Shown: piece by piece, positions 34,772-42,750 of the stretch
Position numbering within the stretch: the stretch's first letter is position 1
How the letters are laid out: each line of letters starts with the position of its first letter
Assembly (NCBI GenBank): GCA_017427265.1
Contig: JAFRTG010000036.1
Coordinates: 62,001 to 126,000, forward strand
DNA: 64,000 nt
DNA from: Oscillospiraceae bacterium
Lineage (GTDB): Bacteria > Bacillota > Clostridia > Oscillospirales > Ruminococcaceae
Direction of reading: 5' to 3'
Notes under the pieces: model-generated
What the model was told of the DNA's origin: nothing
Seen by the model: the letters and a program-made list of their open reading frames with translations, nothing else
Database searches by the model: none
Position numbers and translations under genes: made by a program

Positions 34772-35035
34772 ATGGAAACAGTACACAGCGCAATACTGGA
34801 AAACCGCGAAAAACTGCAGCTCAGCGGCGTGACGGCGATTGACAGCTTTGACGACCGCACGGTGATTCTGTATACGGGCTGCGGACAGCTTACGGTTATC
34901 GGCAGAAATCTGCAGATGCAGCAGCTGAGTGTCGAATCCGGTGCAGTGACCGTAGAGGGCGAGGTGCAGGCACTCCGTTACAGCGACCGCGACCGCACAG
35001 AACCCGCTGGATTCTTCGGACGGCTTCTGCGATGA
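34772..35035 (+). CDS. yabP: Sporulation protein YabP
   Basis: An 87-residue protein with the YabP pattern: NREKLQLSGVTAIDSFDDRT, LTVIGRNLQMQQLSVESG and VEGEVQALRYSDRD with a C-terminal basic FGRLLR. YabP is a sigma-E-type sporulation protein that helps assemble the spore coat/cortex region with YabQ. Its last bases overlap the yabQ ATG (ATGA, 35032-35035). The order yabP-yabQ-divIC-yabR is the conserved Bacillus/Clostridium block. Confidence 0.86.
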   Translation: METVHSAILENREKLQLSGVTAIDSFDDRTVILYTGCGQLTVIGRNLQMQQLSVESGAVTVEGEVQALRYSDRDRTEPAGFFGRLLR

Positions 35036-35445
35036 TTGCTTCGCTCGGACATCTGACGGTTGCTGAAGAATTGCTGCGCTTTCTGCGCAGTATCCTGCTG
35101 GGGCTTCCGGCGGGCATTTTGCTGGATCTGTTCCGCACACTCCGCATACTGCTGCCGCATCATCCTGCAGCAGTATTTCTGGAGGATGCACTCTATGCAT
35201 TTGCACTTTGCTTTTTTCTGCAGTGTTATGCGTGGATGTATGCAGATACGGTCTTTCGCTGGCCGTATGCGGCCGGGGAGATCCTGGGGCTAGCTGCATA
35301 TATGCTGACAGTCGGCGCAGTCTGGATGCGTATGCTCCGCAGAATCCGCTGCCGTATCTCCCGAATCCGGTCGTTTTTCTGCAGAGCAGTGTCCGGCCGG
35401 AACGAATCCGGTGCGAAATCGAAAAAAATCTCTGAAAGCCCTTGA
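35032..35445 (+). CDS. yabQ: Spore cortex protein YabQ
   Basis: A 137-residue membrane protein with three or four hydrophobic helices (SILLGLPAGILLDLFRTLRIL, FLEDALYAFALCFFLQCYA, LGLAAYMLTVGAVWM) and a basic C-terminal tail. This is the YabQ layout; YabQ localises to the forespore membrane and is required for cortex formation. The start overlaps the yabP stop. The promoter of divIC overlaps its final codons. Confidence 0.82.
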   Translation: MIASLGHLTVAEELLRFLRSILLGLPAGILLDLFRTLRILLPHHPAAVFLEDALYAFALCFFLQCYAWMYADTVFRWPYAAGEILGLAAYMLTVGAVWMRMLRRIRCRISRIRSFFCRAVSGRNESGAKSKKISESP

Positions 35446-35470
35446 CGGATTTGCCGCTTTGCGGTATAAT
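35442..35470 (+). promoter_or_regulatory. divIC-yabR promoter
   Basis: TTGACG (35442-35447) and TATAAT (35465-35470) are 17 bp apart. The -35 overlaps the last bases of yabQ, so the division gene can be expressed in vegetative cells independently of yabPQ. Confidence 0.82.
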
Positions 35471-35561
35471 AAAACTGTATCCCGCTGCGGATACTGATAG
35501 AGAGATTGTGCGGCAGTGCAAAGACGCCTTCCGCACCCGAGATAGAACGGAGAAATCGGCA

Positions 35562-35888
35562 ATGGAACGCAACAAGGGCACCCGCCGTCAGGCAGCGAGG
35601 TATCGCAGGCGTGCGGTTTTTGACTGGGTCATCAATCGGCTTGTCGCAATCATTCTGCTGATCGCATGTATCATTTCCTTTGTTTCAACGCAGGCCACAC
35701 TGAACGAAAAACGGCAGGAGGCTGCAGAACTGGAAGCTGCCATAGAGCAGGCACGCGATGAGAATGTGGAGCTTGAAAAGTTTATTGATTCGGATGATCT
35801 GAAGGGATATATGGAAAAGGCAGCGATCGAGGATCTGAATTATGCGTATCCGAATGAGCGCCGCTTTTACGATACATCCAGAAATTGA
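35562..35888 (+). CDS. divIC: Septum formation protein DivIC (FtsB-like)
   Basis: A 108-residue bitopic protein: basic N-terminus, one membrane helix (VAIILLIACIISFVS) and an extracytoplasmic coiled coil (NEKRQEAAELEAAIEQARDE). This layout is that of DivIC/FtsB, which acts with FtsL and DivIB at the divisome. It follows yabQ and precedes yabR in the conserved order. The ATG at 35562 follows CGGAGAAATCGGCA; the open frame extends upstream through the promoter and is not coding there. Confidence 0.87.
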   Translation: MERNKGTRRQAARYRRRAVFDWVINRLVAIILLIACIISFVSTQATLNEKRQEAAELEAAIEQARDENVELEKFIDSDDLKGYMEKAAIEDLNYAYPNERRFYDTSRN

Positions 35889-35912
35889 TGATAGACGGCA
35901 GAAAGGGTTTTT

Positions 35913-36356
35913 ATGCAGCTGGAAAACGGGCAGATCTATGAAGGTCAGGTGCGCAGTATCACACAGTACGGCGCATTTGTGGAAGTGGCAGACGGAGAAT
36001 CGGGCGAATCCGTGACGGGAATGGTGCATATTTCCGAGGTGGCAAATACGTTTGTAAAGGATATTCATGATTTTCTTCATGAGAATGATACCGTGCGCGT
36101 GAAGGTGCTCGGTGTGAATCCGCAGGGGAAGGTCAGCATGTCCGTCAAGCAGGCTGAGGAACGGCCGGAGAAAAAACAGCCGCGCAAGCCCCGCGATCCG
36201 CAGAAGCCGCGTGTCTATGAGCCGAAGCGCTCTGTGCCGCAGTCCGAGATGAGCTTTGAGGATAAGCTGCTGCATTTTAAGCAGGCGAGTGAGGAAAAGA
36301 TCTGTGATCTGAAGCGCGGAAGTGAACGAAGAGGCGGCTCCCGCAGCAGACGCTGA
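35913..36356 (+). CDS. yabR: S1 RNA-binding domain protein (YabR family)
   Basis: A 147-residue protein with an N-terminal S1 domain (residues 1-75: YEGQVRSITQYGAFVEVADG, GMVHISEVA, VKVLGVNPQGKVSMSVKQA) and a C-terminal basic, proline-rich tail ending RGGSRSRR. Members of this family (YabR, general stress protein 13) bind RNA or the ribosome in Firmicutes. Location after divIC matches the Bacillus order. A terminator follows 14 bases after its stop. Confidence 0.88.
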   Translation: MQLENGQIYEGQVRSITQYGAFVEVADGESGESVTGMVHISEVANTFVKDIHDFLHENDTVRVKVLGVNPQGKVSMSVKQAEERPEKKQPRKPRDPQKPRVYEPKRSVPQSEMSFEDKLLHFKQASEEKICDLKRGSERRGGSRSRR

Positions 36357-36370
36357 GAAACACAAAAAAC

Positions 36371-36417
36371 AGCCACCGTATTTTTGATGCAGAAATCAGA
36401 AGTACGGCGGCTTTTTC
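36371..36417 (+). terminator. Rho-independent terminator after yabR
   Basis: AGCCACCGTA pairs with TACGGCGGCT (one mismatch) around a 22-base loop and is followed by TTTTTCGTT. Confidence 0.82.
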
Positions 36418-36437
36418 GTTATGACTGAGGATTGGAT

Positions 36438-37190
36438 ATGAAGGACGATTTTTTCCGGAAGCGTGTGCGCGATCTTGCCGAACAGGCGGACCGCACAGGG
36501 CGCTTTACGTTTACCGATTTTCTGACGGAAGCAGAATTTGCAGAATTCTGTGCGGTCAAAGAGCAGCTTCCGCCCTGCGGCTGGTCGGTCTGGGGCGGAC
36601 ATGAGGATGCGGACCGTGTGATGCTGCGCTTCGGCAGCGAGGAGCAGCTCGGTTATGCAGAGGATTTTCCGATTGTGACGGTTGCGGTCACGCCGCTGCA
36701 GGAAAAATTTGCAGAGGCACTGACGCACCGCGATATTCTGGGGGCGATCATGCATCTCGGCATCGAGCGCAGTGAGATCGGGGATATTCTGATCGGCGGC
36801 AAGCAGGGCTTTGTATTCTGCAGGCCGGCAATGGGGGCGTATATCTGCCGGGAGCTGGAGCGCATCCGGCATACGTCGGTGCAGTGTGCGCTGACGGATA
36901 CGCTGCCCGAATCTCTCGGTACGCATTTTGAGGAGATGTCCGTGCAGGCTGCCTCGGAGCGGATTGACGGCGTAATCGCAAAGCTGTATCACATATCCCG
37001 CGGAAACTGTCTGGAGCTGTTCCGGAGCGGGCGAGTGTTTGTCGGCGGTGCGGTGATTGAGAACACCAGCTATCAGTTGAAACCGGGGGACAAGGTCTCT
37101 GTGCGCGGCTGCGGCAAGTTCCGGTACGGCGGAATTGCCGGCACGACCCGCAAGGGCAACCTCATCCTGACCGTTGAAAAATATGTATAA
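36438..37190 (+). CDS. ylmH: YlmH-family S4 RNA-binding protein
   Basis: A 250-residue protein of the YlmH family: an N-terminal alpha/beta part (FTDFLTEAEFAEF), a middle region (LTHRDILGAIMHLGIERSEIGDI) and a C-terminal S4 domain (RIDGVIAKLYHISRGNCLELFRSGRVFVGG). YlmH proteins act in ribosome quality control or division in Firmicutes and normally lie near ftsZ/divIVA; here the neighbours are different. The ATG at 36438 has GAGG 7 bases upstream; a TTG two codons earlier is possible. Confidence 0.9.
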   Translation: MKDDFFRKRVRDLAEQADRTGRFTFTDFLTEAEFAEFCAVKEQLPPCGWSVWGGHEDADRVMLRFGSEEQLGYAEDFPIVTVAVTPLQEKFAEALTHRDILGAIMHLGIERSEIGDILIGGKQGFVFCRPAMGAYICRELERIRHTSVQCALTDTLPESLGTHFEEMSVQAASERIDGVIAKLYHISRGNCLELFRSGRVFVGGAVIENTSYQLKPGDKVSVRGCGKFRYGGIAGTTRKGNLILTVEKYV

Positions 37191-37192
37191 TG

Positions 37193-37235
37193 AAGCCCGC
37201 CCCGGAGCAGATTTTTCTGTTCCGGGGCGGGCTTT
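37193..37235. terminator. Strong bidirectional terminator
   Basis: A 14-bp GC-rich stem (AAGCCCGCCCCGGA / TCCGGGGCGGGCTT) with T-rich tails separates ylmH from the convergent acyltransferase-fusion gene on the minus strand. Confidence 0.88.
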
Positions 37236-37257
37236 GCTGTTCGGATGTGCGAATACG

Positions 37258-40203
37258 TCAGGAACCTGAGGAAAGGACAGCTTCTGAATAGAGAATGACA
37301 CCTTCTGCTGCATTCGGATGAATGTGGTCAAGCAGATAGGTTCTGTCCGGAACGGTTTTCAGAGCCTCCCGGATTGTACCGTTTGCATTGATATATCCGA
37401 GGTTCAGCTTGCTGCAGAACGATTCCAGTGCGTCGGAATATTTTTCGTTGAGAGCAGTTTTCTGCGCGTATGACATGGAGCAGAATTCGTCGCCGTCTGT
37501 GGAATACCACGGCGCAATAAAAATGAAATCTGCATCGGGATTGCGGGATGCAAGCCCGTTTTTCAGCTCGCCGAGCGCTGCTGTATAGGCATTGGCGTCC
37601 ATTGCACAGACGCTTTCATCGCGGTAACGGACATCGTTGGTTCCGAGCGCAATCACATAGAGCGCTGCGTCCGGAATTTCTGAAACCCGTCCGTTCATGT
37701 AGGATACCGTGCAGCCGCCTTTGGAATAATTGCTGATTGTTTTGTCCGGGAAATATTCCAAAATGGGTTCGTACCACGGACAGCCGCCGTTTTTGGTGCC
37801 TTCCGTGACGCTGTCGCCGATAAAGCAAACCGATGATGCCTGTTTTATCGCCTGATAGAGCGTGCCTTTTTTCATCTGATCGGTCAGTTTCAATCCTGTT
37901 GCAGGTGTTCGCAGCAGACCGCTTGCATCAAAGTACATCTCCTCTGTGACCGCGGACATATCGAGTGCATGTCCGAATACGACCTCTGTGACGGTGGCGC
38001 AGGCGGTTTGGGCACGCGCGATATCATCCGTGCTGAAATGCGATCGCAGCTCTGTATCACGCCGGATGTCGCAGATCGGAATGGCACGGTAATTGCCGTC
38101 AGCGCTGGCCTGTGTATACAGCGGAACAATGCTGCCGCCGATGACCTGCTTGCTGATACGGTCGATATAGACATCCACCAGCATACTGGTATCTCCCTGA
38201 TGATTGCGGTAGAGATTGCAGAAGTTGCCCGGACAATAGGCCTCGAATACCGTTTTTCCGTTTTCCTCTGTAATCTGTACCGGCTGAACGGCATGGGCGT
38301 GGTCTCCGAGGATAATATCGGCACCGTTTTCACGGAAAATCCGGAACCAGACCTCCTGCTCCTCATCTGCTTCATTGGCAAACTGTGTGCCGAGATGCGG
38401 CAGTACGATAATCAGATCGGGGGAGAGCGCCTTTGCATCGCGGAAGTCCTGCTCGACGGCAGCCTTCATCTGTTCAAACTGATTACCTTCGGTACCGGAA
38501 ATGACCGAGGTCAGATAGGAGAGATCGCCGTTGAACAGAATGCTGTTGTCGTAATTGTTGGTACCGTAGGTATAGGAGAGAAAGACCATTTTGATGCCGT
38601 CACAGGTTACGGCCTTGATGTGTTCACGCTGTTTTTCAGCAGCGTCGCGGTAAGAGCCGGTGTGGTCAAGCCCAATCTGATTAAGGACATCCAGTGTGCG
38701 TGCTGCGCCTTCTGTACCGCGGTCAAGCACATGGTTATTAGCGGTCGTGACTAGGTCGAATCCTGCATCCTTTACGGCTTCCGCAAAGGAATCCGGAAAG
38801 TTCAGATACAATTCCTTGCCGTCATCAAAATTGCTTGAGGAATAGCCTGCTTCCGCACCGGCTGTCGGTCCTTCAAAGACGCCGACTGCAAAATCCGAAC
38901 CGGAAATATACGGCTTGGCATAGGCAAAAACGGGAGAGAAGTCATATTCTTCTCCGGTATATGCGCGCTTGACCTGATCCTCCAGCAGAATCAGATCACC
39001 GGCGAAGGTCAGCTTAAATGCGTCGGAGAACTGTTTCTGCTGCTGTGCGGTCATTGCAGGATAGATTGCGTCGGAGCCTGACTTGATTTCCTGCTCGGTT
39101 TCTTCTGTGTATTCGCCGTGCAGCAGCTTTTTCAGATCTTTCAGACTGACGCCGGAATATGCATTTGCAACGACTGTCACAATGAATCCGAGCGAGACGG
39201 CGAGTGCCGCCAGCTGTGAAAAATCGGTTTTCTTTTTCTCAGGATTGTGCTCTGTGAAGATTGCAGCACCTTTTTGCATAAACCGGTTCAGAAGTCCTGC
39301 AATCAGGTTGTTGCCGAAAAGCAGACAGATCAGTACGGCTGCCGCCGCTGCTGCTGCAAGGATGATGCCGGGCTGCTGCAGCTTCAAACGGTCACTGAGC
39401 AGCAGTGTAAACGGTCTGTGGAGGATAAAAATCCACAGGGAATTCCGGCCGAACACGGAAAGCAGCGGGATCGCCTTCCGGGGTGTCAGGCAGCGCAGGG
39501 CATAGATTGCAAGGAACGCGATGATGTAGAGTACAATCCGTCCGAAGGCATCCAGCGGCTCCGAATATGCACCCATTTGCAGAGCCAAATCTGTATAGCG
39601 GAAAAAACTGTACGCAAAATAAGCGGCTGCTGCGGCGGCTGCAAGCGCGGCGATGCCGGGAATGATCCGTTTGGGTGCGGGCTTTGCCGTAAAAGCCGCC
39701 TCCTGTTCGCCGGAGAGCAGAAAGCCTGCCATATAGTACGGATAAAAACCAATAATTCTGGCTGCTGCGAAGGTATTGTCTACCGAAGGATAAAAGCCGA
39801 TAAACAGCGCGACTGCAAACAGGATCAGCCGGATCTCTCTGAATTTTGCAATATGGTGAGCGGTCAGGCGCCAGACAATGAGTGCGGGCAGATACCAGAA
39901 AGAATACATTGGAATCAGCAGGGAGCTGAATCCGTAAAGAAAACCCATTATGCTGTTGAAGATAAAGTAAAGAAAGATCAGCCGGATAATGCTCTCAAAG
40001 CTGTGTGCATGTTCGCGCTTTCCCCAGAAACCGGATATGAAAACGAATGCCGGCATATGGAACATATAGATGTAATCTACCGTGTTTTCGATGAAATGCG
40101 CGCGATCCTGCAGCTGGAACAGCACATGCGCAAAGACCGTAAGCAGCATCAGGAAGCCTTTCATGTTATCCCAGTAGCCGCTTCTGTTTTTCTCCAGATT
40201 CAT
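37258..40203 (-). CDS. Acyltransferase-3 / CapA / SGNH-hydrolase triple fusion
   Basis: A 981-residue protein with three recognisable parts. Residues 1-330 form a multi-helix acyltransferase 3 module (GYWDNMKGFLMLLTVFAHVL, FHMPAFVFISGFW) of OatA-type surface O-acyltransferases. Residues about 390-690 are a CapA/PgsA-like domain (LTFAGDLILLEDQV, TTANNHVLDRGTEGA, VLPHLGTQF, GDHAHAVQPVQI). Residues about 790-981 are an SGNH hydrolase (FIGDSVTEG with Ser near 797, IALGTNDVR, DHIHPNAAEG). The acyltransferase and SGNH parts together resemble OatA-type enzymes, but the inserted CapA domain is unusual. The ATG at 40203 follows AAGGGG. It is transcribed alone from the promoter at 40246-40274. Confidence 0.88.
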   Translation of the reverse strand: MNLEKNRSGYWDNMKGFLMLLTVFAHVLFQLQDRAHFIENTVDYIYMFHMPAFVFISGFWGKREHAHSFESIIRLIFLYFIFNSIMGFLYGFSSLLIPMYSFWYLPALIVWRLTAHHIAKFREIRLILFAVALFIGFYPSVDNTFAAARIIGFYPYYMAGFLLSGEQEAAFTAKPAPKRIIPGIAALAAAAAAAYFAYSFFRYTDLALQMGAYSEPLDAFGRIVLYIIAFLAIYALRCLTPRKAIPLLSVFGRNSLWIFILHRPFTLLLSDRLKLQQPGIILAAAAAAAVLICLLFGNNLIAGLLNRFMQKGAAIFTEHNPEKKKTDFSQLAALAVSLGFIVTVVANAYSGVSLKDLKKLLHGEYTEETEQEIKSGSDAIYPAMTAQQQKQFSDAFKLTFAGDLILLEDQVKRAYTGEEYDFSPVFAYAKPYISGSDFAVGVFEGPTAGAEAGYSSSNFDDGKELYLNFPDSFAEAVKDAGFDLVTTANNHVLDRGTEGAARTLDVLNQIGLDHTGSYRDAAEKQREHIKAVTCDGIKMVFLSYTYGTNNYDNSILFNGDLSYLTSVISGTEGNQFEQMKAAVEQDFRDAKALSPDLIIVLPHLGTQFANEADEEQEVWFRIFRENGADIILGDHAHAVQPVQITEENGKTVFEAYCPGNFCNLYRNHQGDTSMLVDVYIDRISKQVIGGSIVPLYTQASADGNYRAIPICDIRRDTELRSHFSTDDIARAQTACATVTEVVFGHALDMSAVTEEMYFDASGLLRTPATGLKLTDQMKKGTLYQAIKQASSVCFIGDSVTEGTKNGGCPWYEPILEYFPDKTISNYSKGGCTVSYMNGRVSEIPDAALYVIALGTNDVRYRDESVCAMDANAYTAALGELKNGLASRNPDADFIFIAPWYSTDGDEFCSMSYAQKTALNEKYSDALESFCSKLNLGYINANGTIREALKTVPDRTYLLDHIHPNAAEGVILYSEAVLSSGS

Positions 40204-40245
40204 TTTTTTTTCGCCCCTTGTATACAAAATACCGTGTTGATATGT

Positions 40246-40274
40246 ATTATATCATATTATATAGAAAAAAGCAA
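40246..40274 (-). promoter_or_regulatory. Promoter of the acyltransferase-fusion gene
   Basis: On the minus strand TTGCTT (40269-40274) and TATAAT (40246-40251) are 17 bp apart. A second TATAAT (40256-40261) lies within the spacer, so the active -10 may be either. Confidence 0.7.
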
Positions 40275-40317
40275 GCAGAGAGCTGTGTACTATAGTAATA
40301 TGCTCCTGAAAAAAATA

Positions 40318-40343
40318 CGGCCTCTGCCGGGAAGCAGAGGCCG
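40318..40343 (-). terminator. Terminator of the polysaccharide deacetylase gene
   Basis: CGGCCTCTGC pairs with GCAGAGGCCG around a 6-base loop, 6 bases past the stop, and on the minus strand is followed by TATTTTTTT. Confidence 0.88.
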
Positions 40344-40348
40344 TGGCT

Positions 40349-41074
40349 TCAGACTGTATAACCTTTGGCACGGAGTGTGTCGATCAGGTCGCCGAGGATT
40401 TCCGCATTTGTCGATGAGACCGAATGCAGCAGATACACAGCGCCGCCGTGTGCCATATCTGTCAGCTGCCGGAGCGCGGCAGAAGGCTCAGGCTGATCGT
40501 CAGTTTTCCAGTCCTCGTAGGCTGCACTCCAGAAGATCGTCCGGTAGCCGAGTGTGCGGATTTTTTCCAGCGCGGCTGCGTCGTATTCCCCGCACGGCGG
40601 CCGGAAATACTGCATTGCGACACCGTATTGCTGCAGCACATAGCTGTGCAGCGACATCACTTCTTTTTCCAGATCGGAAAAGCTGAGCGCGGTAATCGCA
40701 GCATGTGTCATGCCGTGATTGCCGAGCATGTGGCCTTCCGCGACCATGCGCCGGACGAGCGCCGGTTCTTTTTTTGCGTAATCGCCGGTCAGAAAGAATA
40801 TTGCGGTCACATGCTTCTCGCGGAGTGTATCGAGAATCTGCGCGGTGTATCCGTTTTCGTATCCCTGATCGAAGGTCAGAACGATTCTTTCAGGATCTTC
40901 CGAAAGCGCATATGCACCGGCATCTGCATACTGTTCCTGAAACATGCGTGCACCGACCGGACAGTTCTGCGTATCGCGCTCTTTTCCCTGCCCGTAGCCT
41001 GCCGCATAAGCAGACGGAACCGGACAGAGCATCAGCGCAGTCAGCACAGAGATTATTTGCAAGAGATGCTTCAT
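40349..41074 (-). CDS. Secreted polysaccharide deacetylase, PdaA-like
   Basis: A 241-residue exported protein: signal peptide (MKHLLQIISVLTALMLCPVPSAYA) followed by a NodB-type deacetylase domain. Motifs seen are TFDQGYENGYTAQILDTL, the HMLGNHGMTHA zinc site, YFRPPCGEYD, and FWSAAYEDWKT. The FDxGYENGYT variant and spacing match PdaA, which deacetylates N-acetylmuramic acid when making the muramic delta-lactam of spore cortex. TFD has Gln where most NodB proteins have Asp (TFDQG versus TFDDG), as is common in PdaA (usually Asn). GTG or other starts upstream are unlikely; AAAGGAG lies 6 bases before this ATG. Confidence 0.87.
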   Translation of the reverse strand: MKHLLQIISVLTALMLCPVPSAYAAGYGQGKERDTQNCPVGARMFQEQYADAGAYALSEDPERIVLTFDQGYENGYTAQILDTLREKHVTAIFFLTGDYAKKEPALVRRMVAEGHMLGNHGMTHAAITALSFSDLEKEVMSLHSYVLQQYGVAMQYFRPPCGEYDAAALEKIRTLGYRTIFWSAAYEDWKTDDQPEPSAALRQLTDMAHGGAVYLLHSVSSTNAEILGDLIDTLRAKGYTV

Positions 41075-41133
41075 GCCATTCTCCTTTCCTGCGGCGGATG
41101 ACCGCAGCAATAGGATGTGAGCAGACTGCGCGG

Positions 41134-41334
41134 TTATACGCGGGGATTTTCGGAAGTATGCTGACGGAGATAATAACCGGCAAGAAAGGAAACGGCTGTC
41201 AGCAGCGGCGGCAGTGCCGTCAGAAGCTGCGCGGTTTTGGAAACAGCGGAAAACGGCTCTGCATCGTTGAAAAGCAGCCGGTAGATGCCGATAAACGGTG
41301 CATTCAGCAGCAAAAACAGATTCTGCATCAGCAC
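41134..41334 (-). CDS. Small membrane protein
   Basis: A 66-residue hydrophobic protein with one or two helices (QNLFLLLNAPFIGIYRLLF, LLTALPPLLTAVSFLAGYYL) and a short polar C-terminus. I do not recognise a family. It starts 6 bases after the stop of the upstream small membrane gene and has no clear Shine-Dalgarno, so expression would depend on translational coupling. It may be the second half of a two-protein membrane unit. Confidence 0.5.
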   Translation of the reverse strand: MLMQNLFLLLNAPFIGIYRLLFNDAEPFSAVSKTAQLLTALPPLLTAVSFLAGYYLRQHTSENPRV

Positions 41335-41340
41335 ACTGCT

Positions 41341-41646
41341 TCAGAAAATCAGAAGCAGCAGATACAACAGATACGCAGGCAGCACGGCAGCAAGACTCAG
41401 CAGCAGCGGTCTGACAGCCGGGAACGTCTTTCCGGTAAGCCGTTCCGTCCGGCGGCTGTCAGCCGAAATTTTTGCTGCACCGTCCGCGGTCAGCAGAATA
41501 TGCGCAGTCAGGCAGCAGACGGTCTGCAGAAGCTGCAGCGGTTTTGCATGTCCGAGCAGTGCAAATGAGAACGACAGCACCAGACATAGTATTTCTGAGA
41601 GCAGCTGCCGCAGCAGGCAGCTTCCGAGATGTTTCCGGAAATGCAT
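41341..41646 (-). CDS. Small membrane protein
   Basis: A 101-residue protein with a basic N-terminus (MHFRKHLGSCLLRQLL) and three hydrophobic segments, the last close to the C-terminus (LLLSLAAVLPAYLLYLLLLIF). No family recognised. The ATG at 41646 is chosen because GGAGG lies 7 bases upstream, and the open frame further upstream lacks a good start. It is followed by the 66-residue membrane protein, and both lie between the deacetylase gene and rpe. Confidence 0.55.
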   Translation of the reverse strand: MHFRKHLGSCLLRQLLSEILCLVLSFSFALLGHAKPLQLLQTVCCLTAHILLTADGAAKISADSRRTERLTGKTFPAVRPLLLSLAAVLPAYLLYLLLLIF

Positions 41647-41736
41647 GATATTTCCTCCGTGTATTTGTACGCGCCTGCGGCATACTGTTTTTGCGGACAG
41701 CTTTTTCAGACGCTGCCGCTGAGAGGAGTATGGAGC

Positions 41737-41910
41737 ATGGAAGAGCGCGAATCCGATATCAGAATTTTTATTCCGCAGCACAGAACGCCGGGAAAGCCGC
41801 AGACGGAATACGCCGGTTCTGCTCCGGAGGTGCTGCCGGTCTGGGAGCCGGGAACGCCGCGGGAGACGCCGCAGGAACCGGAGCAGCCGATGCCTGTCTG
41901 CGGACCGTGA
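41737..41910 (+). CDS. Possible small acidic protein
   Basis: A 57-residue frame preceded by AGGAG 8 bases before the ATG and divergent from the small membrane genes. The product starts MEERESDIRIFIPQHRTPG and is Pro/Glu-rich toward the end (PVWEPGTPRETPQEP), which looks disordered. Codon use is plausible but nothing else supports it. The rest of the gap to rpe (41911-42015) shows no further gene. Confidence 0.35.
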   Translation: MEERESDIRIFIPQHRTPGKPQTEYAGSAPEVLPVWEPGTPRETPQEPEQPMPVCGP

Positions 41911-42015
41911 ACGGATTCATTATACATGATTTTCACAGAATTGTAAAGTGCTGCCAGGAAAGTTTCGGGAATCCTTCCAAAAAAGGAATCCGGATTGCCG
42001 GAAAGGCCGGAATGC

Positions 42016-42044
42016 TTGACGAAAATACGTTTTTGCGATATAAT
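42016..42044 (+). promoter_or_regulatory. rpe promoter
   Basis: TTGACG (42016-42021) and TATAAT (42039-42044) are 17 bp apart and lie 43 bases before the rpe ATG. Confidence 0.83.
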
Positions 42045-42086
42045 ATGTAATGGGTTTACATGCATTCCGGTGATTGGAGGATCAAA

Positions 42087-42746
42087 ATGGCTTTGGTATC
42101 AGTCTCTATTCTGAACGGCGATTTGTCGCATCTTGCGCAGGTGGCCGATACAATCGCAGATGCGGACGCGGATCTGCTGCATTATGATGTGATGGACGGC
42201 AATTTTGTTGACAACCTGTCGTTCGGACTTCCCGTGCTGAGCAGTCTGAAGCCGCATGTTCGTGTGCCGGTGGATGTACATCTGATGATACGGGAGCCGC
42301 TCCGCTATGCGGAACGGTTTGTCAGAGCAGGTGCAGATCTGCTTTCTTTTCATATTGAATCTGATTCCGATCCGGCGGAAACCGTGCGCGAGATTCACCG
42401 TCTCGGCATTCATGCGGGCATTGCGGTCTCACCGGAAACGCCTGCGGAATCGGTATTTCCGCTGCTCGGAATTCTGGAGCCGGATGATTTTATTCTGATG
42501 ATGACGGTGCATCCGGGACTCGGCGGACAGCAGTTTATGCCGGAGGTGCTCCCGAAAATCCGGACACTCCGCCGGAGAATGGAAGCGGAGCAGCTGCCGC
42601 TGCATATTGAAGTGGACGGCGGCATCAATGAAGTAACCGGTGCCGCCTGCCGGGAAGCCGGCGCGGATTATCTGGTTGCGGGTTCGTTTGTGCTTTGTAC
42701 GGAGGATCCGGCTGCGGCTGTGCGTGCGCTGAAAAAGCCGCTCTGA
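42087..42746 (+). CDS. rpe: Ribulose-phosphate 3-epimerase
   Basis: A 219-residue TIM-barrel epimerase that interconverts ribulose 5-phosphate and xylulose 5-phosphate in the pentose phosphate pathway. Motifs are VSILNGDLSHL, HYDVMDGNFVDNLSFG (metal His/Asp), VDVHLMIREP, MTVHPGLGGQQF and IEVDGGIN. An allulose-6-phosphate epimerase is a closely related alternative. The ATG at 42087 follows TTGGAGG; the open frame begins 9 codons earlier over the promoter region. It stands alone, convergent with the MecA-like gene. Confidence 0.93.
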   Translation: MALVSVSILNGDLSHLAQVADTIADADADLLHYDVMDGNFVDNLSFGLPVLSSLKPHVRVPVDVHLMIREPLRYAERFVRAGADLLSFHIESDSDPAETVREIHRLGIHAGIAVSPETPAESVFPLLGILEPDDFILMMTVHPGLGGQQFMPEVLPKIRTLRRRMEAEQLPLHIEVDGGINEVTGAACREAGADYLVAGSFVLCTEDPAAAVRALKKPL

Positions 42747-42750
42747 TCTG

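Noticed and set aside
41960-42010. Repeated GGAATCC elements before rpe.
   Set aside because: Two copies of a 7-base word with no perfect stem; treated as chance.
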